A DNA stretch of 64,000 nucleotides from Saccharospirillum sp965652395. GTDB taxonomy: Bacteria > Pseudomonadota > Gammaproteobacteria > Pseudomonadales > Natronospirillaceae. Shown piece by piece: positions 31,423 to 40,762 of this stretch. Position numbers and translations under genes: made by a program. Within the stretch, counting starts at the first letter, position 1. Each line of letters begins with the position of its first letter. The notes beneath the pieces were generated by a model. It was not told the DNA's origin. It worked only from the letters and a program-made list of their open reading frames with translations, and ran no database searches. The stretch is taken from positions 62,001 to 126,000 of the forward strand of contig CBFGUW010000001.1 in assembly GCA_965652395.1 (NCBI GenBank). The letters are read 5' to 3'.

Positions 31423-33822
31423 ATGAAATCCGAACTTTTTAATGCCCGGTGGATGGTTGGCGTGATGGCGGCTGCCGTTCTGATCGGATGTAATCCAGAT
31501 AACAACAACGATGGTGACAACAACCAAGGCGGAGGCCAGGCCGAAAGCTGGGCTCCTCGAGGCACCCTGGTGCTGGCCGGTGGTCACCTGACGCTGTGTT
31601 CCTCAATGGCTCAATCCAACTGCGCGGATTGGGAGGCATACCGCACTACCGAACTGGCGCACCTGACCGATGAGCAGATTCGAGTGCCGGTGATCGAAGG
31701 GGTTCTGCTAACCGAAGCTAAAATTGACGGACTATTGTCCGACCCGGCCTGGGATACCAACACTTATTACGCCGACGCGGCCGAAGCGATATTAAGCTAT
31801 CTACGGAGTCAGCAGGAGCTGTATGCCAGTTGGGATGAATTCCGTCTCGCCTTCATTAATGTGCCCGCAAGCGAAGTGAACGTTATGGACGGCGAGGGTA
31901 ATGAGCTGGATGGAGACACAATCTGGTTCAACGCCTCGGATGCCCAGTGGTCCACCTTCGAGCGGCTGAAGGAGGTCGATGACACCTTCCAGTACACCGT
32001 CACCCAAGCCAAAGTTGACGCGGCCATGGCATTGTCGGATATCACCGCTCTGGAGACCGAACTGAAGTCGGCCCTGTCGACCGCGCTGGAAGGTCAGGTG
32101 TATGCCGAGCCCGTGTTGCAGCCCGAACTGATCGACTACTTCAACGACATAAACGTGGTCGATGCGGCCGTGAATGGGTGGATGCTGTACCGGAAATGGC
32201 TTTCCGACGCTGAATACAATCTTATGCTGGACACCCTGGACCCAGAGTCGGATAACACCTTCCTGATCGATCCCAATACCATCAACACTCTCAGGGATGA
32301 CCAATCCATAAGCTGGGACGAGCGAAACAGAGCGGACCTGGTCGATGTTCTCGAACACCTTCTCGGTACCGGGGCGGAGCTGATCTACCCGACTAAAGAG
32401 ACCTTCAAAGCCGCGTTTAGCGATGTGTATCTGGACAATGACGGCCAGGCTCTGAATCCCACCTACCGGCTGGGCAGCGATGCCTGGAATGTGTTGGATA
32501 CCAGACTTCAGTATCAGATTCTGCGTCAATTGGTGAATCCGCTGGTCGACTATCAACGTCCGTTGGAGCGCATTGCGTTGTATCAATCCACCAGCCAGGA
32601 AGCCGTCAGTATCATTAAGGCTTTTGTCGCACAGGCAAAAGGCAGCGCTAATGAAGCACCGACCATTCTGGTCATGACATCATCCTCCAACGACAGCTAC
32701 GACGCCGTCGATTTCTACACCGAAATCTTCAACCAGTCCGGCGCCGATGCCCACTGGCTGCCCATCGACCGTGCCTTTCAGGATGCCCAGGCCAGTGGCC
32801 GTTGCGATCTGTTGCCGGTTTACCATGGCCAATATGCCAACCACCCACACCTGGATGCGCTCTATCCGGACTACGCTCAAATCCACCAGGAGGCCTGTGA
32901 AAACCCAGCCTCCGTTCTCGCCCTGATTGAAGAGGCCGACGGCCTGTTCATCAACGGTGGCGGCCAGCGTCGCTCACTGGATGCCCTGATGCCGGAAGTC
33001 TCGGCTGGCGCGCGTGAAGACAGCGACGCCATGGCCCTCATCCGCCAACGCTTTAACGACGGCGACCTCATCGTTGGCGGCACCTCCGCAGGTACTGCCG
33101 TCCAGGGCGGCGGCTCCCTCGATGATGACGGCTTCAGTATTCCCATGATCGACGGTGGCACCGCTCACGACGTTTTGGTCGATGGCTACGACAGCGGCAT
33201 CGCCGTCTTCGAAGGGGGGCTCGGCTTGTTCGATTACGGCATTACCGACACCCACTTCTCGGAACGCGCGCGTGAAACCCGCCTGGTCAAACTCGCTCAG
33301 CAAAGCGGCGTTCGCTTCGGTTTCGGTGTCGACGAAACCACCGCTCTGATCGTCCAGCGCGAAGAAAACCCGGCCGGGGTCGAACGCGCCCGTATGACTG
33401 TGCTCGGCGCCGCAGGTGTCTACATCGCCGATCTCGGCAGCGCTGCTCGCCTCTCCGCCGATGGTCAGCCGCTGGCCATGGAAGGGATTGGTACCCATTA
33501 CCTGACCCACGGCGACAGAGCCACCTTCACCCCTCACAATGGTGAGTTCGAGTTCGACCTGGCGACCGGTAAGACCAAAATCGCCGAAGACACCCGCGTG
33601 GCTGCAATCACCAACGACGATGTGCTCTATGAAGACAACTATCGCCAAATGGCCACCGACATGGCGGAGCAGGGTGCCCCAATGGCTGTTGGAACCAGTT
33701 ATGAAAACGACCCTACCTATCAGGTCACCCTGGAACGAACGGTTGAGTCTTCCGGGTTTGCCGATAGTGAAGGCCGTGTTTCTTACCTTCACTTCCGGTT
33801 GGAACTCGGGCCGCAGGAGTGA
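31423..33822 (+). CDS. Lipoprotein cyanophycinase-like S51 peptidase
   Basis: A 799-residue envelope protein. The signal ends in a lipobox (VLIGC, Cys23) followed by an Asn/Asp/Gly linker. Residues to about 400 form a region with no domain I recognise. The last half is an S51 serine-peptidase/class I glutamine-amidotransferase fold like cyanophycinase: IFINGGGQ-like FINGGGQ, the nucleophile Ser in GGTSAGTAVQGG, DTHFSERARETRL and GFGVDETTALIV. Extracellular cyanophycinases release beta-Asp-Arg from cyanophycin, so scavenging of exogenous polymer is likely. ATG 31423 is preceded by GGAGAGG. Confidence 0.85.
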   Translation: MKSELFNARWMVGVMAAAVLIGCNPDNNNDGDNNQGGGQAESWAPRGTLVLAGGHLTLCSSMAQSNCADWEAYRTTELAHLTDEQIRVPVIEGVLLTEAKIDGLLSDPAWDTNTYYADAAEAILSYLRSQQELYASWDEFRLAFINVPASEVNVMDGEGNELDGDTIWFNASDAQWSTFERLKEVDDTFQYTVTQAKVDAAMALSDITALETELKSALSTALEGQVYAEPVLQPELIDYFNDINVVDAAVNGWMLYRKWLSDAEYNLMLDTLDPESDNTFLIDPNTINTLRDDQSISWDERNRADLVDVLEHLLGTGAELIYPTKETFKAAFSDVYLDNDGQALNPTYRLGSDAWNVLDTRLQYQILRQLVNPLVDYQRPLERIALYQSTSQEAVSIIKAFVAQAKGSANEAPTILVMTSSSNDSYDAVDFYTEIFNQSGADAHWLPIDRAFQDAQASGRCDLLPVYHGQYANHPHLDALYPDYAQIHQEACENPASVLALIEEADGLFINGGGQRRSLDALMPEVSAGAREDSDAMALIRQRFNDGDLIVGGTSAGTAVQGGGSLDDDGFSIPMIDGGTAHDVLVDGYDSGIAVFEGGLGLFDYGITDTHFSERARETRLVKLAQQSGVRFGFGVDETTALIVQREENPAGVERARMTVLGAAGVYIADLGSAARLSADGQPLAMEGIGTHYLTHGDRATFTPHNGEFEFDLATGKTKIAEDTRVAAITNDDVLYEDNYRQMATDMAEQGAPMAVGTSYENDPTYQVTLERTVESSGFADSEGRVSYLHFRLELGPQE

Positions 33823-33839
33823 GTCGTTCATAAGCCCAT

Positions 33840-33865
33840 GGAAAGCCGGCATTTGCCGGCTTTCC
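33840..33865 (+). terminator. Perfect hairpin after the cyanophycinase-like gene
   Basis: GGAAAGCCGGC and GCCGGCTTTCC form an 11-bp stem with an ATTT loop, 18 bases after the stop. No T-run follows, so intrinsic termination is unsure. Confidence 0.5.
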
Positions 33866-33993
33866 GCAGCCTGAGGTCGAAAGCAAAAGAGGGGGCGCAG
33901 TTTTCTCTGAACAGCGCCACACACCCTTGAAACCTAACTGATCAATAAAACATCTATAAGCCAAATGGATGAGTCGCTTATTGGGTTTTATTC

Positions 33994-34021
33994 AAGACAT
34001 TTATAACAGAATCCGTATAAT
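33994..34021 (+). promoter_or_regulatory. Promoter of mqo
   Basis: AAGACA (33994-33999) and a perfect TATAAT (34016-34021) are 16 bases apart, giving a leader of about 145 bases. Apart from this promoter and the hairpin above, I see nothing in the 352-base gap. Confidence 0.55.
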
Positions 34022-34174
34022 GCCCCGCGATCTGCTCTCCAGTTGAAGGTCCCGGTTAGCAAACACTCGCTTGAAACCGGCCGTTGGAGGCGTGATCCCG
34101 ATTTTCGGTGGGGCCCGGCCTATCGTGCCCTGGGCCCGCCAGACCGCTTTATTACCAAACGGGCGAAGATCGCA

Positions 34175-35659
34175 ATGACCGCAACAACCGCAGACGTAGT
34201 GCTAGTTGGGGCCGGTGCCATGAGTGCCACCCTGGGAATGCTGCTCAAGCAGCTCGATCCCAACCTGAATATCCTCATGCTCGAAAAACAGAACAGCGTC
34301 GCTCAGGAAAGTACCGATGGTTGGAACAACGCCGGTACCGGGCATGCCGCCTACTGTGAACTCAACTACACGCCGGTCAAGGCCGACGGCAGTATCGATA
34401 CCACCAAAGCGCTCAACATCAACTCCGCTTTCGAAGTCAGTCTTCAGTTCTGGTCCTACCTCGTTGAGCAGGGTGCCATGCCTGAGCCCGGCAAGTTCAT
34501 CAACCGGGCGCCGCATAAAAGCTTCGTTTGGGGGGAGGACAACGTCGCCTTCCTGCGCAAGCGCTTCGAGACCCTCAAAGCCCACCACCTGTTCGCAGAC
34601 ATGGAATACACCGAAGACCGGGATACTCTGCGCGAATGGATGCCGCTGGTCATGCAGAACCGCAACGCCAACGAGAAAGTGGCTGGTACCCGCGTCAGAT
34701 ACGGCTCGGATGTCGACTTTGGCGCATTGACCCGGAATATGGTCAGCAACCTGGAAAAGCAGGACGGCTTCGAGCTTAAGCTCAACCACCAGGTCAATGA
34801 CCTCTACCACAAGGCCGATGGGCGCTGGGCCATTACGGCACGCGACACCAAAACGGGTGAGATCACGGCGATAGACACCGGTTTCGTGTTTTTGGGCGCC
34901 GGTGGTGGCGCCTTACCCCTGCTGCAAAACTCAGGTGTGCCGGAAGGCCATGGTTACGGCGGCTTCCCGGTCAGTGGCCAATGGCTGGTGTGTCGTAAGC
35001 CTGAGATCGTGGAGCAGCATCACGCCAAGGTGTACGGCAAACCGCCGCTTGGCGCACCGCCGATGTCCGTCCCGCACTTGGATACACGCATCATCAATGG
35101 CGAGAAAGCGCTGTTGTTTGGTCCCTTCGCCGGTTTCACCACCAAGTTCCTGAAGCAGGGCTCGTTCCTGGACCTGATCAAATCCGTCAAGCTGAACAAC
35201 CTGAAACCCATGATGATCGCCGGTCTCGCCAATATGGACCTGACCCGCTACCTCATCAGCGAAGTCATGCAGTCGCATAAATCCCGTATGGATGCGTTGC
35301 GCAAGTTCTACCCGGACGCGCGTGATGAAGACTGGGAGCTTTCCATCGCCGGTCAGCGCGTCCAGATCATCAAGAAAGACCCGGAGAAGGGCGGCAAGCT
35401 GGAGTTCGGTACTGAAGTCATCTCAACGGCCGACGGTTCTCTGGCTGCACTGTTGGGCGCTTCGCCAGGCGCTTCCACTGCCGCTCAGACGATGATTAAC
35501 ATCCTGGAAGACTGTTTCAGCGAGCGCATGGCAACGCCGGAATGGCAGGCCAAGATGAAGGCTATGGTTCCCTCCTATGGTCAATCCTTGATCAACGACG
35601 CCGACCTTCTGAAATCAGTTCGGGCTCGCACCCTCTCCACTCTGAAGCTCGATCAATAG
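34175..35659 (+). CDS. mqo: Malate:quinone oxidoreductase
   Basis: A 494-residue membrane-associated FAD enzyme that oxidises malate to oxaloacetate and reduces quinone. VVLVGAGAMSATLGMLLKQL is the FAD loop, and DGWNNAGTGHAAYCELNYTP is diagnostic of Mqo. The end (GASPGASTAAQTMINILE) is also typical. The frame is open from 34043, but family length and the ADVVLVGAG spacing favour ATG 34175; its ribosome site is weak. Confidence 0.97.
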   Translation: MTATTADVVLVGAGAMSATLGMLLKQLDPNLNILMLEKQNSVAQESTDGWNNAGTGHAAYCELNYTPVKADGSIDTTKALNINSAFEVSLQFWSYLVEQGAMPEPGKFINRAPHKSFVWGEDNVAFLRKRFETLKAHHLFADMEYTEDRDTLREWMPLVMQNRNANEKVAGTRVRYGSDVDFGALTRNMVSNLEKQDGFELKLNHQVNDLYHKADGRWAITARDTKTGEITAIDTGFVFLGAGGGALPLLQNSGVPEGHGYGGFPVSGQWLVCRKPEIVEQHHAKVYGKPPLGAPPMSVPHLDTRIINGEKALLFGPFAGFTTKFLKQGSFLDLIKSVKLNNLKPMMIAGLANMDLTRYLISEVMQSHKSRMDALRKFYPDARDEDWELSIAGQRVQIIKKDPEKGGKLEFGTEVISTADGSLAALLGASPGASTAAQTMINILEDCFSERMATPEWQAKMKAMVPSYGQSLINDADLLKSVRARTLSTLKLDQ

Positions 35660-35673
35660 CTTCTGCACTAATT

Positions 35674-35705
35674 GGAGGCACCTTTTGGTGCCTCCCAGTT
35701 TCTTT
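35674..35705 (+). terminator. Terminator after mqo
   Basis: GGAGGCACC (35674-35682), a TTTT loop and GGTGCCTCC (35687-35695) make a 9-bp stem followed by a T-rich tail. Confidence 0.85.
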
Positions 35706-35875
35706 TACTTACGCTCCTTTGGTGGCAGGAACCCGCTCCGAGCCCTCGGTATAGCCCTACCGGAACGCCGTTAATTCTGCGAGAATCAGGCGCCTCCAGG
35801 GACGTCACTATAACAACTCACAATAACAAGCCTGGTAACCCGCCTGGATGCCCGTTGCCGGTCAGGAGTGGAAAG

Positions 35876-37165
35876 ATGCTGGAAAAACTCTTTAAGCTGC
35901 GAGAACTGGGCACCGATGTCCGCACCGAAGTGTTGGCTGGGCTGTCGACCTTCCTAACCATGGCCTACATCATCGCCGTTAACCCAGGCATTCTGTCCGA
36001 AACCGGTATGCCCTTCGATGCCGTCTTCGTCGCCACCTGTATCGCCGCGGCACTTGGCACCGCCATCATGGGGCTTCTCGCCAACTATCCCGTCGCGCTC
36101 GCACCCGGGATGGGACTCAACGCCTTCTTCACCTACGGCGTGGTATTCGGCATGGGGCACAGCTGGCAGGTTGCTCTGGGCGCCGTGTTCTGGTCCGGTA
36201 TCCTCTTCTTCCTGCTCAGTGCCTTCAAAGTCCGGGAATGGATCATCAACGCCATCCCGGCTTCCATGAAAACCGGCATCGCCGTCGGCATCGGGCTCTT
36301 TCTGGCCATCATTGGCCTGCAAAACGCCGGAGTGGTCGTCGACAACCCCGCCACTTTGGTCGGCCTGGGCGATGTCGGCTCACCGCAGGTGATCCTCGCC
36401 TTTATTGGCTTCGTGCTGATCACCGCCTTGCATTTTCGCCGCGTCACCGGCAGCGTCATCATCGGCATTCTGGCCGTTACGGTGATTGGCAGCTTCTTCG
36501 GGCTGGTTGAATACAACGGCGTCTTCGCCGTGCCGTCCGGTCTGGGTGCCACCTTCCTGCAGCTTGATATCCTCGGCGCGCTCGAACTCGGTTTGTTCGC
36601 CGTTATCTTCGCGTTCCTGTTCGTCGACCTGTTCGACACATCCGGGACGCTCGTGGCCGTGGCCAAAGAGGGCAAACTGCTCGACAAAGAAGGCAAGCTG
36701 CCCCGGCTTGGCAAAGCCTTGATGGCCGACAGCTCCGCCTCGGTTGCAGGGTCGCTACTGGGTACCTCGACCACCACCAGTTATATCGAAAGCGGTGCCG
36801 GTATCGCTGTGGGTGGACGGTCCGGGCTGACTGCCTTGACAGTCTCCGTGCTGTTCCTGCTGGCGCTGTTCTTCTCGCCCTTGGCTCAGATGATTCCGGC
36901 CTACGCCACCGCTTCCGCTTTGATCTTCGTGGCTGTGTTGATGATCTCCTCCATCGCCAGCATCGACTGGAAAGATCTGACTGAAGCCGCACCAGTGGTG
37001 GTTACCGCCATCATGATGCCGCTGACCTATTCCATCGCCGAAGGCATTGCTATTGGCTTCCTCACCTATGCCGCTGTAAAGCTTATCGCCGGCAAAGGAA
37101 AGGAAGTGAACATCAGCGTTTACATTATTTCCGCCCTGGCACTGCTGAAATATATCTGGCTCTGA
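35876..37165 (+). CDS. NCS2-type purine permease (AzgA-like)
   Basis: A 429-residue membrane transporter with about 12-14 hydrophobic segments. RTEVLAGLSTFLTMAYIIAV and ALAPGMGLNAFFTY are hallmark sequences of the AzgA branch of NCS2 (adenine, guanine, hypoxanthine transporters), and DLFDTSGTLVAVA and GTSTTTSYIESGAG are further transport-site motifs. ATG 35876 has CAGGAG upstream. Adenine phosphoribosyltransferase follows, 148 bases downstream, so uptake and salvage of adenine or a related purine fit together. Confidence 0.93.
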   Translation: MLEKLFKLRELGTDVRTEVLAGLSTFLTMAYIIAVNPGILSETGMPFDAVFVATCIAAALGTAIMGLLANYPVALAPGMGLNAFFTYGVVFGMGHSWQVALGAVFWSGILFFLLSAFKVREWIINAIPASMKTGIAVGIGLFLAIIGLQNAGVVVDNPATLVGLGDVGSPQVILAFIGFVLITALHFRRVTGSVIIGILAVTVIGSFFGLVEYNGVFAVPSGLGATFLQLDILGALELGLFAVIFAFLFVDLFDTSGTLVAVAKEGKLLDKEGKLPRLGKALMADSSASVAGSLLGTSTTTSYIESGAGIAVGGRSGLTALTVSVLFLLALFFSPLAQMIPAYATASALIFVAVLMISSIASIDWKDLTEAAPVVVTAIMMPLTYSIAEGIAIGFLTYAAVKLIAGKGKEVNISVYIISALALLKYIWL

Positions 37166-37313
37166 TTGATTCCGGGCGTGGCGGCCCAGGCAGGGATGCA
37201 CCCGGACAAAAACACGGGAGAGGCTCTTCTGCCCGGGCACGGGGTCTGAGTGGTCGTCAATGAATCCTCGGGTCGCTACAATGCGTCCCATGTCTCATTA
37301 GTTGCGAGTATTC

Positions 37314-37844
37314 ATGTTCGACCCCAAATCCTATATACGTACCGTGCCGGATTGGCCCCAACCCGGGGTTCAGTTCCGGGACATTACCACGCTCCTGTCG
37401 GACGGGGCCGTTTTCCACCAACTGATCGATACCTTCGTCGACCGGTACCGGGCACATTCTCTGGATGCCATTGTCGGCATCGACGCCAGAGGCTTCATTC
37501 TGGGCGCTCCGTTGGCCTATCTGTTGGGTATCGGTTTTATCCCCGTGCGCAAGAAAGGCAAACTCCCCTTTGATACATTCGAACAGGCGTACGAACTGGA
37601 ATACGGCCAAGCTGTATTGCAGGTCCATGCCGATGCGTTGAAAAAGGGGCAGAAGGTGTTGGTCATGGATGATCTGGTGGCGACAGGCGGTACCCTGCTC
37701 GCGGCGTGCAAGCTCATCACCAGGCTGGAGGCCGAGGTTCATGAGTGCGCCGCCATCGTCGACCTGCCCGATCTTGGTGGCAGTCGAGCCGTTCGGGAGG
37801 CCGGTTATGAATTTCATGCCCTGTGTGAATACGAAGGCGACTGA
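37314..37844 (+). CDS. apt: Adenine phosphoribosyltransferase
   Basis: A 176-residue purine-salvage enzyme converting adenine and PRPP to AMP. FRDITTLL, IDARGFILGAPLAYLLG and the PRPP loop VLVMDDLVATGGTLLAAC are intact. The start is ATG 37314; the TTG four codons earlier has no advantage. It follows the purine permease. Confidence 0.97.
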   Translation: MFDPKSYIRTVPDWPQPGVQFRDITTLLSDGAVFHQLIDTFVDRYRAHSLDAIVGIDARGFILGAPLAYLLGIGFIPVRKKGKLPFDTFEQAYELEYGQAVLQVHADALKKGQKVLVMDDLVATGGTLLAACKLITRLEAEVHECAAIVDLPDLGGSRAVREAGYEFHALCEYEGD

Positions 37845-37937
37845 ATCTCTGCCAAACCGAGCCGAAACATCTATATTTCGATGCCATAACAACAAAAAGC
37901 GAGGCGCACCATTGATCCTAACCGGCTTGAGATCCTT

Positions 37938-39710
37938 ATGTCGCTGTTAATAGGCTGGATCGTCGCCCTTGTCGGGCTGTGGGCATTGCTGGCCACCGGT
38001 CTGTTGCTTTATCAACGCTTTCGTTCCCGTCGTGAACGGGTGCACCAGGGTCACCTGCAGGCGCTGATCGACAGCATTCCCGATCTGACCTGGATCAAAG
38101 ACCGCGACAGTCGGTTTCTGTTGGTCAACAAGCAGTTCGCACGGGCGTTCCGGGTGTCTCCCGACGAGTTGATTGGCAAAACCGACCTGGACATCAGCCC
38201 CAGGGAACAAGCGTTGAGTTATCTCGCGGATGACCGCAAGGTGCTTGAAAGCGGGCAGACTTTAGTGGTGGAGGAAGCCATCACCGGCGAGGATGGCGCG
38301 AAAGCCTGGGCCGAGACCACCAAGGTGCCGGTTCGTTCCAAAAGGGGCGAGGTGATTGGTACGGCCGGTTCCGCCCGTGACATCACCGAACGTAAGCGCG
38401 CCGAAGCGTCGATCAGGCATCTGGCGCATCATGATTACCTGACCGGTCTGCCCAACCGCATGTGCCTGGAACAGCGTTGCCAAGAGTACCTTAACGCCGA
38501 GGAAGTCCATCGGGCCGGATTGATCTTTATCGATCTGGATAATTTCAAGTACATCAACGATACCCTTGGCCATCGAGCGGGAGACAAGCTTTTGCGCATG
38601 CTGGCGCAGCGGCTTGATCATCTGGTCGAAGGTTACGGTTGGGCCGGGCGTTTCGGTGGTGACGAATTCGTTATTTTCCTGACCGACATCGAATCGGCCG
38701 ATTCGCTTGAAGATTGGATCGACAGTACGCTCGACGCTCTGTCCAATCCGGTTACCCTGGGGTCGTTACGCTATGAGGTGACTGCCAGTCTTGGTTACAG
38801 CCTCTTTCCAGAAGACGGTGACGATTACGATGAGCTGTTGCGGTGCGCCGATCTTGCCATGTACCAGGCGAAACAGCGCGGACGTAACCGGTCCTATCGG
38901 TTCGAACCCCTGCTGGGGGAACAGTCTTTGTTTCGGATGTCCATACGCAAAGAAATCCGTCAGGCGCTGGCCAATAACGATTTTTTCATTGAATACCAGC
39001 CCAAACTGGATTGCGAGACCGATACGGTGGTCGGCCTGGAAGCGCTGCTGCGTTGGCAGCATCCCACTCGCGGTCGTATTCCACCGGGCGAGTTCATCTT
39101 TCTCGCCGAACAAAGCGGGCAAATCACCGAAGTGGGAGAGTGGGTTCTGAATCAGGTGATACAGCAATTGGCCGTGTGGCAGGGGCGGCAGGCAGAGCCG
39201 GTACCAGTGTCGGTCAATCTCTCGGCCATTCAGTTACACCAGACCACTTTCGTACAGCAGCTCGACCAGTTGCTCCGGCGCCATCGGGTATCGCCCCGCT
39301 GGCTGGAGTTGGAACTCACCGAAAGCATCCTGATGGGACAAGAGGATGCCGTAACCCGCACCCTCTGTGAGCTGCGAGCCATGGGTATCGCCATCAGCAT
39401 CGATGATTTTGGCACCGGGTATTCCAGCCTTTCATATCTTTGCCGTTTTCCCATTGATATCCTCAAGATCGACCGCTCCTTCGTGGACTGTGTGGACGAA
39501 CGCCGGGATCAGCAGCAGGTTGCGCGCGCCATCGTGCAACTGGCGCGCTCACTGGATTTGGATATCGTGGTGGAGGGCGTGGAGAGAGCGGAAGAGGTTG
39601 CATTCTTTCGCGCCTTGGGCGTGAACCACATGCAGGGGTATTATTTCGCCCGGCCCATGCCATTGAGCGACCTTGATCAACATTTCACCCCGCTATGGAG
39701 GCGTCAATGA
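37938..39710 (+). CDS. PAS-GGDEF-EAL cyclic-di-GMP protein
   Basis: A 590-residue signalling protein. Residues 4-24 form one membrane helix. A PAS domain (about 38-155) is followed by GGDEF and EAL domains. The cyclase site is intact (FGGDEF, residues 240-244) and so is the phosphodiesterase site (GLEALLRW, EAL at 368-370; DDFGTGYSSLSYL). Both synthesis and breakdown of cyclic-di-GMP are therefore possible, with the PAS domain as the sensor. Its stop overlaps the next gene (ATGA), an unusual pairing. Confidence 0.95.
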   Translation: MSLLIGWIVALVGLWALLATGLLLYQRFRSRRERVHQGHLQALIDSIPDLTWIKDRDSRFLLVNKQFARAFRVSPDELIGKTDLDISPREQALSYLADDRKVLESGQTLVVEEAITGEDGAKAWAETTKVPVRSKRGEVIGTAGSARDITERKRAEASIRHLAHHDYLTGLPNRMCLEQRCQEYLNAEEVHRAGLIFIDLDNFKYINDTLGHRAGDKLLRMLAQRLDHLVEGYGWAGRFGGDEFVIFLTDIESADSLEDWIDSTLDALSNPVTLGSLRYEVTASLGYSLFPEDGDDYDELLRCADLAMYQAKQRGRNRSYRFEPLLGEQSLFRMSIRKEIRQALANNDFFIEYQPKLDCETDTVVGLEALLRWQHPTRGRIPPGEFIFLAEQSGQITEVGEWVLNQVIQQLAVWQGRQAEPVPVSVNLSAIQLHQTTFVQQLDQLLRRHRVSPRWLELELTESILMGQEDAVTRTLCELRAMGIAISIDDFGTGYSSLSYLCRFPIDILKIDRSFVDCVDERRDQQQVARAIVQLARSLDLDIVVEGVERAEEVAFFRALGVNHMQGYYFARPMPLSDLDQHFTPLWRRQ

Positions 39711-40630
39711 AAGCCTTGGGATTCTTCACCGCCCCCTTTCAGGATGACCTGAGCGCTGTGCTCGACCTTGCCCGCCGATGGCAGGTTGATGCGTTGGAAA
39801 TCGGCTGTGGCGGATACCCCGGTACCCGTCATGCCGACGCCCGTCATCTGATGAATGCTCCCGAAGCGATCGACACATTTGAACAACAGTTGGATGCCGC
39901 CGGCATTCGGCACCGGGTATTCAGCTGCCACTGCAACCCGCTTCATCCAGACCCGGTACAGGCCGATCTGGCCGACCAGACGTTGCGTCAGTCTATGGCG
40001 CTGGCGCACCGAATGGGAATAGAGACGGTCGTGACCTTTTCCGGCGTAGGCGGTCAGCAGGGGCAATTGAATTGGCCGGTGATGGCGTGGCCAACGGACT
40101 ACAGCCGCTATTGGAAAGAAGTCTGGGAAACTCAGTTGATCCCTTACTGGCAGGGGATCGCCGCCTTGGCCGAATCGCTGGATGTTCGTATTGCCATCGA
40201 GCCGCATGGCGGCTTTCTGGTGCATTCTCCCGGAACCCTGTTGATGCTGCGTGAAGCCTGTGGGGCTCGTATAGGCGTCAATCTGGACCCCAGTCATTTC
40301 TGGTGGCAGGGGCTTGACCCCTTGGTGGGTGTTCAACTGTTGGGTGATGCTCTGCACCACGTCCATATCAAGGATTGGCGGGTCAATGAACGAGAGCAGG
40401 CGCTGTGGGGGATGCTCGACCCGCGTCCGCACGTGCCGGAAACGTCCCCGGCCTGGGAGTTTGCCATTCCAGGTCGTGGTCATGACGCCGGGTTCTGGCA
40501 GACCTTCCTCGCCGCCGTCTTTGCCACCGGTTATGACGGTATGGTGAGTATTGAGCACGAAGACCCGACGATGGACCCGGTCACGGGAATCGAACGCAGT
40601 TTGGACTTTATGCGAAAGTTGACTGTTTGA
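39707..40630 (+). CDS. Sugar phosphate isomerase/epimerase-like TIM barrel
   Basis: A 307-residue protein of the AP-endonuclease-2/xylose isomerase-like TIM-barrel family. Metal-site blocks are visible: EIGCGGYPGTRH near the start, IAIEPHGGFLVH, NLDPSHFWWQG, HIKDWRV and SIEHEDP at the end. The usual activity is isomerisation or epimerisation of a sugar or inositol derivative, but no catabolic neighbours indicate which. It is translated from ATG 39707, with GGAGG before it, within the end of the cyclic-di-GMP gene. Confidence 0.88.
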   Translation: MKALGFFTAPFQDDLSAVLDLARRWQVDALEIGCGGYPGTRHADARHLMNAPEAIDTFEQQLDAAGIRHRVFSCHCNPLHPDPVQADLADQTLRQSMALAHRMGIETVVTFSGVGGQQGQLNWPVMAWPTDYSRYWKEVWETQLIPYWQGIAALAESLDVRIAIEPHGGFLVHSPGTLLMLREACGARIGVNLDPSHFWWQGLDPLVGVQLLGDALHHVHIKDWRVNEREQALWGMLDPRPHVPETSPAWEFAIPGRGHDAGFWQTFLAAVFATGYDGMVSIEHEDPTMDPVTGIERSLDFMRKLTV

Positions 40631-40667
40631 GCCCCCGGGCTTTTGGTAGCCTTTCCGCTAATAGCTA

Positions 40668-40697
40668 GACGCTGAACGGGAGACGGAAGACGCTGGG
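40668..40697. repeat. Short dispersed repeat, copy 2
   Basis: GACGCTGAACGGGAGACGGA and the following AGACGCTG resemble 28487-28516 over about 25 bases. It is intergenic and short. Confidence 0.5.
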
Positions 40698-40762
40698 CCG
40701 AGTGGTTTGGTGTTTTACGGTTCTCGTATGGCATCAAGCCCACGCAACAAAGGCTAACCGAC

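Noticed and set aside
31801..32586. 261-residue minus-strand frame inside the cyanophycinase-like gene
   Set aside because: It is antisense to a complete lipoprotein gene and has no start region or domain.
33840..33865. Perfect hairpin as a confident intrinsic terminator
   Set aside because: No T-run follows; kept only as a low-confidence terminator.
37166..37313. Purine riboswitch between the permease and apt
   Set aside because: I found no conserved purine-aptamer loop sequences or the expected three-way junction.
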